In this document: piece by piece, positions 1-7,769 of the stretch
Numbering within the stretch: position 1 is the stretch's first letter
Layout of the letters: the number at the start of each line of letters is the position of its first letter
From: Oscillospiraceae bacterium
GTDB lineage: Bacteria > Bacillota > Clostridia > Oscillospirales > Oscillospiraceae
Direction: 5' to 3'
Assembly (NCBI GenBank): GCA_017540645.1
Contig: JAFYAQ010000007.1
Coordinates: forward strand, 1 to 44,201
DNA length: 44,201 bases
The notes under the pieces: generated by a model
Seen by the model: only the letters and a program-made list of their open reading frames with translations
Told to the model about the DNA's origin: nothing
The model's database searches: none
Made by a program: the position numbers and the translations under genes

Positions 1-1
1 C

Positions 2-433
2 CTGACGCTGGCTCCGGTGGACCTGAAGAAGCAGGACAGGGAAACCGCGAAGCAGAAGGCCCTGGAGATGCTGGGGCGGGTGGGCCTGAGCGACAAGGCG
101 GACGCCTATCCCCGCCAGCTGTCCGGCGGCCAGAAGCAGCGGATCGCCATCGTCCGGGCCCTGGCGATGGAACCGGAGGTCATGCTCTTTGACGAGCCCA
201 CCTCCGCCCTGGACCCCGAGATGGTGGGCGAGGTGCTGGACGTCATGAAGGAGCTGGCCCGGGTCGGCATGACCATGGTGGTGGTCACCCACGAGATGGG
301 CTTCGCCCGGGAGGTGGGAGACCGGGTCATCTTCATGGACAGCGGCAGGATCGTGGAGGTCAACACCCCCAATGAGCTGTTCGATCATCCCCGGAACGAG
401 CGGACAAAGCTCTTCCTGTCCAAAGTTCTGTAA
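2..433 (+). CDS. Polar amino-acid ABC transporter ATP-binding protein, 3' part
   Basis: The 5' end lies outside the window; the reading frame is open from base 2. The visible part is the C-terminal two thirds of a GlnQ/HisP-type ATPase that powers uptake of polar amino acids together with a permease and a binding protein. The sequence shows the family's LTLAPV segment before the helical region, the ABC signature LSGGQKQR, Walker B ([12 protein letters not shown]), and the H-loop in VVTHEMGFA. The C-terminus stops soon after the nucleotide-binding domain, with no NIL domain, which separates it from MetN further along this window. It ends at TAA just before a strong hairpin terminator, so it is probably the last gene of its operon. 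The exact amino acid transported cannot be read from the ATPase alone. Confidence 0.93.
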   Translation: MTLAPVDLKKQDRETAKQKALEMLGRVGLSDKADAYPRQLSGGQKQRIAIVRALAMEPEVMLFDEPTSALDPEMVGEVLDVMKELARVGMTMVVVTHEMGFAREVGDRVIFMDSGRIVEVNTPNELFDHPRNERTKLFLSKVL

Positions 434-446
434 AAAAACAGGCAGC

Positions 447-488
447 AAAAAACCTGTATTTGCCAACATCGGCAAATACAGGTTTTTT
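447..488. terminator. Bidirectional intrinsic terminator
   Basis: Perfect 18-bp stem (447-464 with 471-488) around a 6-base loop. An A-run opens and a T-run closes it, so it works in both directions. It separates the ABC ATPase gene from the convergent coiled-coil gene. Confidence 0.93.
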
Positions 489-502
489 GTTTTCTCTCTT
501 TT

Positions 503-1027
503 TTACTGGCCCAGCAGGTCCACGTCCTCCACGTCCCGCAGGGTGACCCCCGCCTTGCCCTCGGGTTCCACGGCAGAAACGGCCTTGATCTGGCTGCGGA
601 CGGAGCGCACGCTCTCCAGCGCCGCGGCCACCGCGGTCTCCGTCTGGTGCAGGGCGTCGTCCAGGTAGGAGCTGGCCGCCCGGCGGATCTCCCGGGATTT
701 TTTCTCCGCGTCGTCCACGATGGTCGTGGCCCGTTTCTGGGCCTCCAGAAGCACGTTCTCCTTGTTGATCAGGGATTCCGCGTCGTCGTTGGCGCTGCGG
801 CGGATGTTTTCCGCCTCCTGCTTGGCGTGGCCGATAAACTCGTTCCGGGCGTTCACCAGCCGGCGGGCCTCGCTGAGCTCCTGGGGCAGGACGGCTTTCA
901 GATCGTCCAGGAGGCCCAGGGCCTTGTCCCGCTCCACGATGCACTTGTCGTTGCCCAGAGGAACGCCCCAGGCCTCCGCGATCATGGCGTACAGCATATC
1001 AATGATATCCAGCGCCTGGTTTTCCAT
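503..1027 (-). CDS. Coiled-coil protein of unknown function
   Basis: A 174-residue soluble protein with no signal peptide or membrane segment. Residues about 45-145 are rich in Ala, Glu, Arg and Lys with heptad-like spacing and should form a long coiled coil, which resembles the stalk part of DivIVA-like or ATP-synthase-b-like proteins. Automated pipelines may label it that way, but nothing here supports a specific function. Its ATG follows the coaD stop codon with no bases between (TGA ATG), so translation is very probably coupled to coaD. It is the last gene of the uvrC-rsmD-coaD run and ends at the shared terminator at 447-488. I do not recognise a named family. Confidence 0.8.
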   Translation of the reverse strand: MENQALDIIDMLYAMIAEAWGVPLGNDKCIVERDKALGLLDDLKAVLPQELSEARRLVNARNEFIGHAKQEAENIRRSANDDAESLINKENVLLEAQKRATTIVDDAEKKSREIRRAASSYLDDALHQTETAVAAALESVRSVRSQIKAVSAVEPEGKAGVTLRDVEDVDLLGQ

Positions 1028-1516
1028 TCAATCGTTCCTCCCTTTCGCTTTTTTCCTCATGGCCTCGTTCACCGTGGGCGGAATGAAGCGGGACACATCG
1101 CCGCCGTAAGTGAACACTTCCTTCACCGTGCTGGAACTGAGATACATGTATTTCTCGTTGGAGGCGAGAAATACCATTTCCATGTTGGGGTTGAGCTTAT
1201 TATTGGTCAGGGCCATCATGAACTCATACTCAAAGTCCGTCACCGCCCGCAGGCCCCGGACCACCACCGGGTTTTCGTAGCGGGTGGCATAGTCCACCAG
1301 CAGGCCGTCCCAGGTGTCCACCGTTACATTGGGCAGGTCCCGGGTGGCCTCCCGGGCCATTTCCGCCCGCTCGGCCAGGGTAAACATGCACTTTTTGTTG
1401 ACATTCGCCACCACGAGGACCACCACATGCTCAAACATGCCGGCCGCGCGGCTTATCACATCCAGGTGTCCCAGGGTCAGGGGGTCAAAGCTGCCGGGGC
1501 AGATCGCCGTCTGCAT
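1028..1516 (-). CDS. coaD: Phosphopantetheine adenylyltransferase
   Basis: Transfers AMP from ATP to 4'-phosphopantetheine, giving dephospho-CoA, the fourth step of CoA synthesis from pantothenate. The 162-residue product has the usual length. It begins MQTAICPGSFDP, has the nucleotidyltransferase TLGH motif (His17), the VRGLR segment that contacts ATP, and the C-terminal SSSTVKEV motif. The frame is open further upstream, but the start at 1516 matches family N-termini and overlaps the rsmD stop as TGATG, a common coupled arrangement. The pair rsmD-coaD is conserved in Firmicutes. A downstream coiled-coil gene starts directly at its stop codon. Confidence 0.97.
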   Translation of the reverse strand: MQTAICPGSFDPLTLGHLDVISRAAGMFEHVVVLVVANVNKKCMFTLAERAEMAREATRDLPNVTVDTWDGLLVDYATRYENPVVVRGLRAVTDFEYEFMMALTNNKLNPNMEMVFLASNEKYMYLSSSTVKEVFTYGGDVSRFIPPTVNEAMRKKAKGRND

Positions 1517-2055
1517 CAATCTCCACTCCTTGTCACCACGGTCAATTTGATTTTTCCATAACGGTAGGTGCGTACCGTGCCGTACGACGGACTCAGTTCC
1601 GGAAGGTCCGTGTCGGCGCGGGTCTCGCAAATCATTATACCACCCTTTGAAAGGATGTCAAATTCTTTCAAGCTCTCCATGGCCTTGCCGTCCAGCCCGC
1701 TGCCGTAGGGCGGATCCAGAAAAACCAGGTCGAATTTCTCCCCGGTCTTCAAAAAGCTGAGAGCATCGCAGCACAGTACCCGACCGGTCAGTCCGCAGCG
1801 GCGGAGGTTTTCCTCCACCAGATGCACGGAGTCCCGGGCCGCGTCCACAAAGGTGCAGCTCTCTGCGCCCCGGCTCAGGGCCTCGATGCCCAGCTGGCCG
1901 GTGCCGGCGAACAGGTCCAGGACCCGGGCCCCCTCCACCTGGAACTGAATGATGTTGAACATGGCCTCCTTCACCTGATCGGTGGTGGGACGCACATCCC
2001 GTCCCGCCGGCTCCAGCAGCCGGCGGCCCCGGCATTTCCCGGTGATCACTCTCAT
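1516..2055 (-). CDS. rsmD: 16S rRNA (guanine-N2)-methyltransferase RsmD
   Basis: SAM-dependent methyltransferase that modifies G966 (E. coli numbering) of 16S rRNA in the assembled 30S particle. The 179-residue sequence opens with the family start MRVITGKCRGRRL. It has the SAM-binding motif DLFAGTGQLG at about 47-56 and the catalytic DPPY motif at 114-117 that marks N-methylation of an exocyclic amine. Its ATG overlaps the uvrC stop by four bases (ATGA) and its stop overlaps the coaD start, so uvrC, rsmD and coaD form one translationally coupled unit. Confidence 0.96.
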   Translation of the reverse strand: MRVITGKCRGRRLLEPAGRDVRPTTDQVKEAMFNIIQFQVEGARVLDLFAGTGQLGIEALSRGAESCTFVDAARDSVHLVEENLRRCGLTGRVLCCDALSFLKTGEKFDLVFLDPPYGSGLDGKAMESLKEFDILSKGGIMICETRADTDLPELSPSYGTVRTYRYGKIKLTVVTRSGD

Positions 2056-3911
2056 GGTGTTTCCTCTCTTTCCTCTTCCGTGGTTTCCTCCGGGCTCCCC
2101 CCGTTTTCCGGGTGGAAATAGCTGTATACCGCCCGGGCGGTGTTTCTCGGCACCGCCGCGGCCAGTTCCTCCTCCGAGGCGGCGCGGATGGCCTTGACGG
2201 TCCCGAAGTGTCGTAAAAGCTCGTTCCGCCGCTTCTCCCCTACCCCGGGGATCTTGTTCAGGGTGGAGCCGGGCACGCTGTCCCGGAGGGAGCGGTGGTA
2301 CTCGATGGCAAAGCGGTGGGTCTCCTCCTGGATACGGCCCACCAGGGCGAAGGCCGCCGGGTTGGCCTGGATGCCGATCTCCCGGCCCTCGGAGGTCACC
2401 AGGGCCCGGGTCCGGTGCCGGTCGTCCTTCACCATGCCGAACACCGGGAGGGACAATCCCAGCTCCGAGAGCGCCGACTCCGCCGCCGCGGCGTGGACCG
2501 GACCCCCGTCGATAAACAGCACGTCCGGCTTTTCCCCGAACTTCTCGTCCCCCTCCAGATACCGGCGGAAGCGGCGGGTGATGGTCTCGCGCATGGAGCC
2601 GTAGTCGTCCTGGCTTTCAATATCCTTCATATGGAACTTTCGGTAGTCCCGCTTTAGGGGTTTGCCGTCCACATGGACCGTCATGGAGGAGACGATGCCC
2701 ACATTGCCGGTGTTGGAGATGTCGTAGGCCTCGATCCGGTGGGGAAAATCGGTCAACTGCAGCGCCTCCTGAAGCCAGGAGAGGGTCTTGCTCCGGCGCT
2801 GCTCCGCCGTGGTGGAACGCAGGATCTCCTCCCGGGCGTTCACCGCGGCCTTTTCCACGAAACGGACCCGGTCCCCCCGCTGGGGCACCTCCAGATAGAC
2901 CCGGTGGTCCGCCATCTGACTGAAATACTCCTCCAGCTCGGCCTGATCGTCCAGGGGGAAGGGCAGCAGAACGGTCCGGGGATAGGCGGTCCTGTTGCTG
3001 TAATACTGCCGCAGCAGGGCGGAGAGGGCCTCTCCGTCCTCCTCGGTGGGGTCCTCCAGCAGATTGAAGTCCTTGCCGGACAGATCCCCGTCGGTGTAGT
3101 GCAGCACGCTGAAGCAGCTCTTGGCCCCCCGCTGGAAGCCGATGGCGTCCGTGTCGGAGCGGGCAGCCGCGATCACCCGCTGCCGGTTGCCCAGGGTCTC
3201 AATGGCCCGGATCCGGTCCCGAAGGCGGGCGGCCTCCTCAAAGCGCAGCTCCTCCGCCGCCTTCTCCATCTCCTGCTGAAGCTGGGCCCGGAGCTGGGCG
3301 CTCTTTCCCTCCAGGACCAGGATCGCCCGCTCCATCGCGGCGCGGTATTCCGCTTCTCCGGGCTCCCCCCGACACCAGCCCCGGCACTGTCCCAGCTGGA
3401 ACTGCAGACAGGGTCTGTCCTTCCCGATGTCCCGGGGAAATTTCCGGCCGCAGGTGGGCAGACCCAGGGCCTTGGAGAGGGTGTCCACCACCGCGTTGGT
3501 CTGACCCCGGCCGCCGTAGGGGCCGAAGTACCGGGCCCCGTCCTGGGCAAAACGGTTGACCAGGGTAAGGCGCGCATAGGACTCCCGGGGGTCCAGACGC
3601 AGGAAGGGGTAGCCTTTGTCGTCCTTCAGGAGGATGTTGTAATGGGGCTTGTGGCGCTTGATGAGGGAGTTTTCCAGCACCAGGGCTTCAAACTCCGTCT
3701 CGGCAATGATGACGTTGAAGTCGTCCACCTTGGCCACCATGGCGGCCACCTTGGGCAGATGCTCCCCGCGAAAATAGCTGGTGACCCGGTTTTTCAGCCG
3801 CTTGGCCTTGCCCACATAGATCACCTGGGAGGAAGCGTCCAGCATGATATAGACCCCCGGCAGCAGAGGCAGCCGGTTGGCCTTTTCCCGCAGCTCTTCC
3901 AGTTTGGTCAT
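2052..3911 (-). CDS. uvrC: Excinuclease ABC subunit C
   Basis: Makes the two incisions of nucleotide excision repair after UvrAB has marked a lesion. The 619-residue product has the N-terminal GIY-YIG nuclease domain (GVYIM at 19-23, then IYVGKAKRL), a cysteine-containing segment near residue 150, a UVR/UvrB-binding helix near 200-235, the RNase H-like C-terminal nuclease (DVLFIDGG), and helix-hairpin-helix repeats near the end (NKIPGVGEKRR). The open frame runs 17 codons further upstream, but the ATG at 3911 gives the conserved start and is preceded by AAGGA. It follows the HPr gene and its hairpin, so it may be transcribed partly by readthrough. I saw no SOS-like palindrome upstream. Confidence 0.97.
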   Translation of the reverse strand: MTKLEELREKANRLPLLPGVYIMLDASSQVIYVGKAKRLKNRVTSYFRGEHLPKVAAMVAKVDDFNVIIAETEFEALVLENSLIKRHKPHYNILLKDDKGYPFLRLDPRESYARLTLVNRFAQDGARYFGPYGGRGQTNAVVDTLSKALGLPTCGRKFPRDIGKDRPCLQFQLGQCRGWCRGEPGEAEYRAAMERAILVLEGKSAQLRAQLQQEMEKAAEELRFEEAARLRDRIRAIETLGNRQRVIAAARSDTDAIGFQRGAKSCFSVLHYTDGDLSGKDFNLLEDPTEEDGEALSALLRQYYSNRTAYPRTVLLPFPLDDQAELEEYFSQMADHRVYLEVPQRGDRVRFVEKAAVNAREEILRSTTAEQRRSKTLSWLQEALQLTDFPHRIEAYDISNTGNVGIVSSMTVHVDGKPLKRDYRKFHMKDIESQDDYGSMRETITRRFRRYLEGDEKFGEKPDVLFIDGGPVHAAAAESALSELGLSLPVFGMVKDDRHRTRALVTSEGREIGIQANPAAFALVGRIQEETHRFAIEYHRSLRDSVPGSTLNKIPGVGEKRRNELLRHFGTVKAIRAASEEELAAAVPRNTARAVYSYFHPENGGSPEETTEEEREETP

Positions 3912-3935
3912 GGGAGTTCCTTTCCCGGACAGGAA

Positions 3936-3968
3936 AAGAGCGCGCTTCCCAGGAGGAAGCACGCTCTT
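3936..3968 (-). terminator. Hairpin between HPr gene and uvrC
   Basis: Arms 3936-3949 and 3955-3968 pair over 14 positions with one G-T wobble. Reading on the minus strand the stem is followed only by CTCTTTTCCT, so it is probably a leaky terminator or attenuator that lets some transcripts continue into uvrC. Confidence 0.6.
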
Positions 3969-3990
3969 CGTCCGCAGTACTGCGCAGGGA

Positions 3991-4254
3991 TCACTCCGCG
4001 AAATCGGAGGCGATCAGATCGCCCAGGGCGGCAACAGCCTCTTCCTCGTCCGCGCCATCCGCAATGATGGTGATAGGAGTTCCCTTTACGATGCCCAGCG
4101 AGAGGACACCCAGCAGAGACTTGGCGTTCACGCGCCGCTCGTCCTTCTCCACCCAGATGCTGCACTTGTACTCATTGGCCTTCTGAATGAAGAAAGTCGC
4201 CGGTCTGGCATGCAGGCCAACCTGATTGCTGATGACAACTTCTTTACTAACCAT
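3991..4254 (-). CDS. ptsH: HPr-family phosphocarrier protein
   Basis: Small (87-residue) phosphocarrier. In the sugar PTS, HPr takes phosphate from EI on His15 and passes it to EIIA; in Firmicutes, HPr kinase also phosphorylates Ser46 for carbon catabolite control. Both sites are present: GLHARPA places the histidine at residue 15, and NAKSLLGVLSLGI places the serine at residue 46, so this is not a Crh-type paralogue lacking His15. No EI gene (ptsI) is adjacent, so the gene is monocistronic or drives uvrC weakly. The ribosome-binding site AGGGAGAGG and a promoter are visible upstream. Whether it is the general HPr or a regulatory copy cannot be told from the sequence. Confidence 0.92.
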   Translation of the reverse strand: MVSKEVVISNQVGLHARPATFFIQKANEYKCSIWVEKDERRVNAKSLLGVLSLGIVKGTPITIIADGADEEEAVAALGDLIASDFAE

Positions 4255-4323
4255 TTTCGCCTCTCCCTATATCCGTTTTTTGATTTGAAGGTGGTTGCTT
4301 CTGCGTACAACTTTACTGTGCTT

Positions 4324-4352
4324 ATTTTAGCAAAATTCCGTTGATACGTCAA
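4324..4352 (-). promoter_or_regulatory. SigA-type promoter of the HPr gene
   Basis: TTGACG (4347-4352) and TAAAAT (4324-4329) with a 17-base spacer, about 70 bases before the HPr start. The -35 element lies inside the imperfect palindrome GTTGATACGTCAAC (4340-4353). Confidence 0.75.
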
Positions 4353-4413
4353 CTGTTTTTCAAGCTTTTGGGGCTTTGCACAGAAAAAACAGGCGCCCGG
4401 GGCCCATTATTCA

Positions 4414-6783
4414 TTATTTCAATTCCACGATGGTGACGCCGGTCTCCCCCTCCCCGTAACGGCCGAGGCGGAAGGATTTTACCTGCTTGTTTTTCCGGAG
4501 GGACTGCTGTACGGCGGCGCGGAGCGCGCCGGTGCCCTTTCCGTGGATGATGGTGACGGTCTCCATCCGGCCCTGGGAGGCGGAATCGATATACCGCTCC
4601 ACCACGGGAATGGCCTCCAGTGAGTCCATGCCCCGGATATCCAGCTCCGAGGGAACGGAGGCGGAGCGGAGGGAAACACCCCGGCTCTCCCGATGCTCGC
4701 TCTTCCGGGGCTTCTCCCCCTGGAGCAGCAGCACCTCGTCCTCCCGGGCGCTCAGCTGCAGGATGCCGGCCTGGAGGCTCAGGACCCGGTCGGCGTCGAT
4801 GGCCGTGACCGTGGCCTTCACCCCCATGGAGCGCACCTGCACCACGTCCCCCACCCGGATGGGGCGGGCGGACTTCTCCTCCGGCTGGGGGATCTCCGGG
4901 CCCCGCAGGACCTCCTCCGCCTCGTTCAGGCGGCGGCGCAGCTCCGCCCGGGCCTCGTTCACCCGCTGGTGATCCTGGGCCTCGTTGATCTCACTGCGCA
5001 TCTGGTCCAGTTCCCGGAAGGTGGCGTCAGCCACGCCCCGGGCGTCGGCCAGGATCCGCTTGGCCTCCCGGCGAGCCCGGTCCTCCGCCTTGTCCAGCTG
5101 CTCCTGAAGCTGGAGACGGAGCTTCTCCGCCTGCTCCCGCTCCTCCCGGGCCTTTCGGGCCTGGACGGCGGCCTCCTGCCGATCCCGGTCCAGGATGCGC
5201 CGGGCCTCCTCCAGCTTTTCGATGGTCTCCTCAAATCTCGCCCCGGAGGCGCCCACCCGCTCCCGGGCGTCGGCGATGATCTCCTCCGGCAGACCCAGGC
5301 GCTGGGAGATGGCAAAGGCGTTGGATTTGCCCGGAATGCCCAGCAGCAGCCGGTAGGTGGGCCGCAGGGTGTCCACGTCAAACTCGCAGGAGGCGTTCAT
5401 GACGCCGGGGGTGTTGGTGGCGTACACCTTCAGCTCCGAATAATGGGTGGTGGCGGCGATGACCGCTCCGCGCCGCCGGGCATCCTCCAGGATGGCCACG
5501 GCCAGCGCCGCGCCCTCCGTGGGGTCCGTGCCCGCGCCCAGCTCGTCAAAGAGGAGCAGGGTTCTCTCTCCGCACTCTTTCAGCAGCCCCACGATGTTCA
5601 CCATATGAGAGGAAAAGGTGGACAGGCTCTGTTCGATGCTCTGCTCGTCGCCGATATCCGCCAGGACCCGCTCGAAAACCGGGACCCGGCTGCCGTCGGA
5701 GGCGGGGATGTGCAGGCCGCACTGGGTCATCAGACACAGCAAGCCGATGGTCTTCAGCGTGACCGTCTTGCCGCCGGTATTGGGGCCGGTGATCACCAGG
5801 GTGTCGTAGTCCTCCCCCAGCTCCACGTCGATGGGCACCGCCTTGTCCTTGTCCAGCAGCGGATGCCGGGCACGAAGCAGCCGGATGCCCTTTTCGCTCA
5901 GCTCCGCGGGGCCGGCGTTGAGCTTGAAGCTCAGCTTAGCCCGGGCGAAGATGCTGTCCAGATTCACCAGCACCGCGTAATCGGCGTCGATGCTCTCCCG
6001 GTGCTCGGCGCAGTCGGCGGAGAGCTCGGCCAGGATCCGCTCCTCCTCCGCCTTTTCCCGGGCCTTCAGCTCCCGGATCTCGTTGTTGGCCTTCACCGCC
6101 GCCATGGGCTCCACGAACACCGTGGCGCCGGAGGCGGACACGTCGTGGACAAGGCCCGGAACGGAGCCCTTGCACTCCGCCTTCACCGGCACCACAAAGC
6201 GGTCGGAACGGGTGGTGATGATGGGATCCTGCAAAAACTTCGCCATGGAGGGAGCGGAAATGATCTTCTGCAGGCTGTCCCGCACCCGGGCGGCGGCGGC
6301 CCGCATTTTCCGGCGGATATCGGCCAGTTCCGAGCTGGCGGCGTCGGCGATCTCGTCCTCCGCGGGGATGGAGGTGACGATCTTGTCCTCCAGGAATTTG
6401 TTGGCCTGGAGCGTGGAGAAAAGGGAATCCAGGCAGGAGGACTTCTCCGCCCCCATGCCGTAGGAGCGCACGCTCCGGGCGGCGGTCAGCACCCCGGCGA
6501 TCTGCAGCAGCTCCCGGGTGTTCAGCACGCCACCCATGTCCGCTCTGGCCAGGGCGCCGCGGACGTCCCGCACGCCGGAAAAGGCCGGGCTGCCCCGGGT
6601 GACCATCATATCCTTGGCCGCGGTGGTCTCCCCCAGGCGGCGGCGGATCTCCTCCGGATAAAGGGAGGGCATAAGGGCCCGCACCAGCTCCTTGGCAGGC
6701 TCCGATACCGCCTCCGCGGCCAGCAGCTCCAGCACCGCCGGCAGCTCCAGGGTCTGTTGAGATTTTTCAAAAAGGTCCATCAC
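4414..6783 (-). CDS. mutS2: MutS2 family protein (Smr-type ATPase)
   Basis: MutS-like ATPase lacking the mismatch-recognition domain. Family members have been linked to suppression of homologous recombination and, in Bacillus, to resolving collided ribosomes. The 789-residue product shows the MutS core, Walker A GPNTGGKT at 333-340, Walker B (LLLFDELGAGTDP), a long charged coiled coil at about 500-620, a KOW-like segment near 645-690, and a C-terminal Smr domain from about 710 with the ELDIRGM and HGKGTGALR motifs. All parts expected of a full-length protein are present. It starts with two Met codons (6783 or 6780), 39 bases after recO. I see no convincing terminator after its stop at 4414; the HPr gene downstream has its own promoter. 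Confidence 0.96.
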   Translation of the reverse strand: MMDLFEKSQQTLELPAVLELLAAEAVSEPAKELVRALMPSLYPEEIRRRLGETTAAKDMMVTRGSPAFSGVRDVRGALARADMGGVLNTRELLQIAGVLTAARSVRSYGMGAEKSSCLDSLFSTLQANKFLEDKIVTSIPAEDEIADAASSELADIRRKMRAAAARVRDSLQKIISAPSMAKFLQDPIITTRSDRFVVPVKAECKGSVPGLVHDVSASGATVFVEPMAAVKANNEIRELKAREKAEEERILAELSADCAEHRESIDADYAVLVNLDSIFARAKLSFKLNAGPAELSEKGIRLLRARHPLLDKDKAVPIDVELGEDYDTLVITGPNTGGKTVTLKTIGLLCLMTQCGLHIPASDGSRVPVFERVLADIGDEQSIEQSLSTFSSHMVNIVGLLKECGERTLLLFDELGAGTDPTEGAALAVAILEDARRRGAVIAATTHYSELKVYATNTPGVMNASCEFDVDTLRPTYRLLLGIPGKSNAFAISQRLGLPEEIIADARERVGASGARFEETIEKLEEARRILDRDRQEAAVQARKAREEREQAEKLRLQLQEQLDKAEDRARREAKRILADARGVADATFRELDQMRSEINEAQDHQRVNEARAELRRRLNEAEEVLRGPEIPQPEEKSARPIRVGDVVQVRSMGVKATVTAIDADRVLSLQAGILQLSAREDEVLLLQGEKPRKSEHRESRGVSLRSASVPSELDIRGMDSLEAIPVVERYIDSASQGRMETVTIIHGKGTGALRAAVQQSLRKNKQVKSFRLGRYGEGETGVTIVELK

Positions 6784-6797
6784 AGGCTCCTTTGTAT

Positions 6798-6808
6798 GTT
6801 TACATAAT
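6798..6808 (-). repeat. ATTATGTAAAC element, copy 1
   Basis: 11-mer (reading ATTATGTAAAC on the minus strand) in the AT-rich gap between recO and mutS2. Other copies lie at 7574-7584, 22808-22818 and 39005-39015. Confidence 0.45.
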
Positions 6809-6822
6809 AAAATTATTGTTAT

Positions 6823-7575
6823 CTATTCTTCCGGCTGCAGCTTCTGCCAGAAGTCCAGAGTGCGAAACTCCCGGTCCAGCTGCACGGCGGCGAACTCCTG
6901 GCAGGCCTTGGAAAAGCGCCGGGATGACGGACCGTCCAGGGTGAAGGAGAAGATCCTCTTGGGGGAGGCGTGGCACACATGGCGCATGGCGGCCAGAGAG
7001 GCCTGGCACAGGGGCAGGCTCCGGCCCTCCTCCTGCCGGGGACAGCGGCCGCAGCGGATGGTGCCGCCCCGGAGGCTGAACCAGGGGGCTTCGGGATTGG
7101 GCTCGCCGCAGACGCTGCAGCGGTCCAGGGCCGGGGCAAAGCCGCTGAGACTCATGAGCCGCAGCTCAAATACCGCCTTGATATGTTCGGGGGGATACAG
7201 CTTTCGGCTCAGGGCGAACAGGGCGTTCAAGCCCAAGTGGAGCAGGGCCGGGTCCGCCGTGCCCTCCACCGCCGTGGTCTCCAGAAGCTCCGCAAAATAA
7301 TAAGCCAGCGATAAGTCGGAGAAATCGGCGCGCAGCGCGGCAAAGTCCTCCAGCACGCTCCCCTCCGTCAGGGTATGGCGGCCTTTATACTCGGAGAAGG
7401 TCAGCTCCGACCAGACCGGCACCTGGGCGCTGGCGGCGCACTTGGAGCCTTTTCGCAATACCCCCTTCGCCTCGGCGGTGATCTTTCCCTCCTCCTCGGT
7501 GAGGATAGTCAGGATCTTGCTGGATTCCTTGTATTTTACCTCCCGCAGCACCAGGCCATGGAGTGTTTTGTACAT
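6823..7575 (-). CDS. recO: DNA repair protein RecO
   Basis: Recombination mediator that anneals complementary strands and, with RecR, loads RecA onto SSB-coated DNA in the RecFOR pathway. The 250-residue protein has the N-terminal OB fold (LVLREVKYKESSKILTIL), the helical central domain, and the C-terminal zinc-binding cysteines CSVCG and CGRC as in Firmicutes RecO. It follows the yqzL-like gene by 10 bases; the order era-yqzL-recO is conserved in Firmicutes. Its leader GAGGTTTACATA provides the ribosome-binding site and contains one copy of the 11-mer repeat in the opposite orientation. Confidence 0.95.
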   Translation of the reverse strand: MYKTLHGLVLREVKYKESSKILTILTEEEGKITAEAKGVLRKGSKCAASAQVPVWSELTFSEYKGRHTLTEGSVLEDFAALRADFSDLSLAYYFAELLETTAVEGTADPALLHLGLNALFALSRKLYPPEHIKAVFELRLMSLSGFAPALDRCSVCGEPNPEAPWFSLRGGTIRCGRCPRQEEGRSLPLCQASLAAMRHVCHASPKRIFSFTLDGPSSRRFSKACQEFAAVQLDREFRTLDFWQKLQPEE

Positions 7576-7584
7576 TATGTAAAC
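7574..7584 (+). repeat. ATTATGTAAAC element, copy 2
   Basis: Same 11-mer on the plus strand, overlapping the ribosome-binding region and the first bases of recO. Confidence 0.45.
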
Positions 7585-7585
7585 C

Positions 7586-7735
7586 TCATGACAAGGGGGA
7601 AGAGGGTCTCCTCTCCCCTTCGGATGTCTGAATCGGGGGATCTCCCTCCGTTTTGCGGCGGCGGGTCAGCAGCCAGCAGAGGGGGTCGCCGGTACGGCGG
7701 AACACTTCCCAGAAAAAATCTTTTTCCATACCCAT
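7586..7735 (-). CDS. yqzL: YqzL-like small protein
   Basis: A 49-codon gene between era and recO, the exact place of yqzL in Bacillus and many Clostridia. The N-terminus MGMEKDFFWEVFRRTGDP fits the YqzL pattern (FWxVFxxTG, then a hydrophobic stretch). The C-terminal half is charged, proline-rich and probably disordered. The function of the family is unknown. Frame, start and stop check: ATG 7735-7733, TGA 7588-7586. A second in-frame ATG at 7729 is possible. The ribosome-binding site GGGGAG and the start codon are both buried in a hairpin (7733-7762) just after the era stop, which suggests translation depends on ribosomes finishing era. Confidence 0.8.
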   Translation of the reverse strand: MGMEKDFFWEVFRRTGDPLCWLLTRRRKTEGDPPIQTSEGERRPSSPLS

Positions 7736-7762
7736 AGTCTCTCCCCGGAGAGAAAAACTATG
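7733..7762 (-). promoter_or_regulatory. Hairpin covering the yqzL ribosome-binding site
   Basis: On the minus strand CATAG pairs with CTATG and the inner TCTCTC pairs with GAGAGA. The stem includes the GGGGAG ribosome-binding site and the ATG of the yqzL-like gene, eight bases after the era stop codon. Confidence 0.5.
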
Positions 7763-7769
7763 GCTGGTA

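Noticed and set aside
4379..4406. Terminator after mutS2
   Set aside because: A T-run is present on the minus strand, but the GC-rich bases before it do not form a clean stem.
4693..6807. Plus-strand open frame of 704 codons opposite mutS2
   Set aside because: Same shadow effect; the minus-strand frame has all MutS2 motifs.
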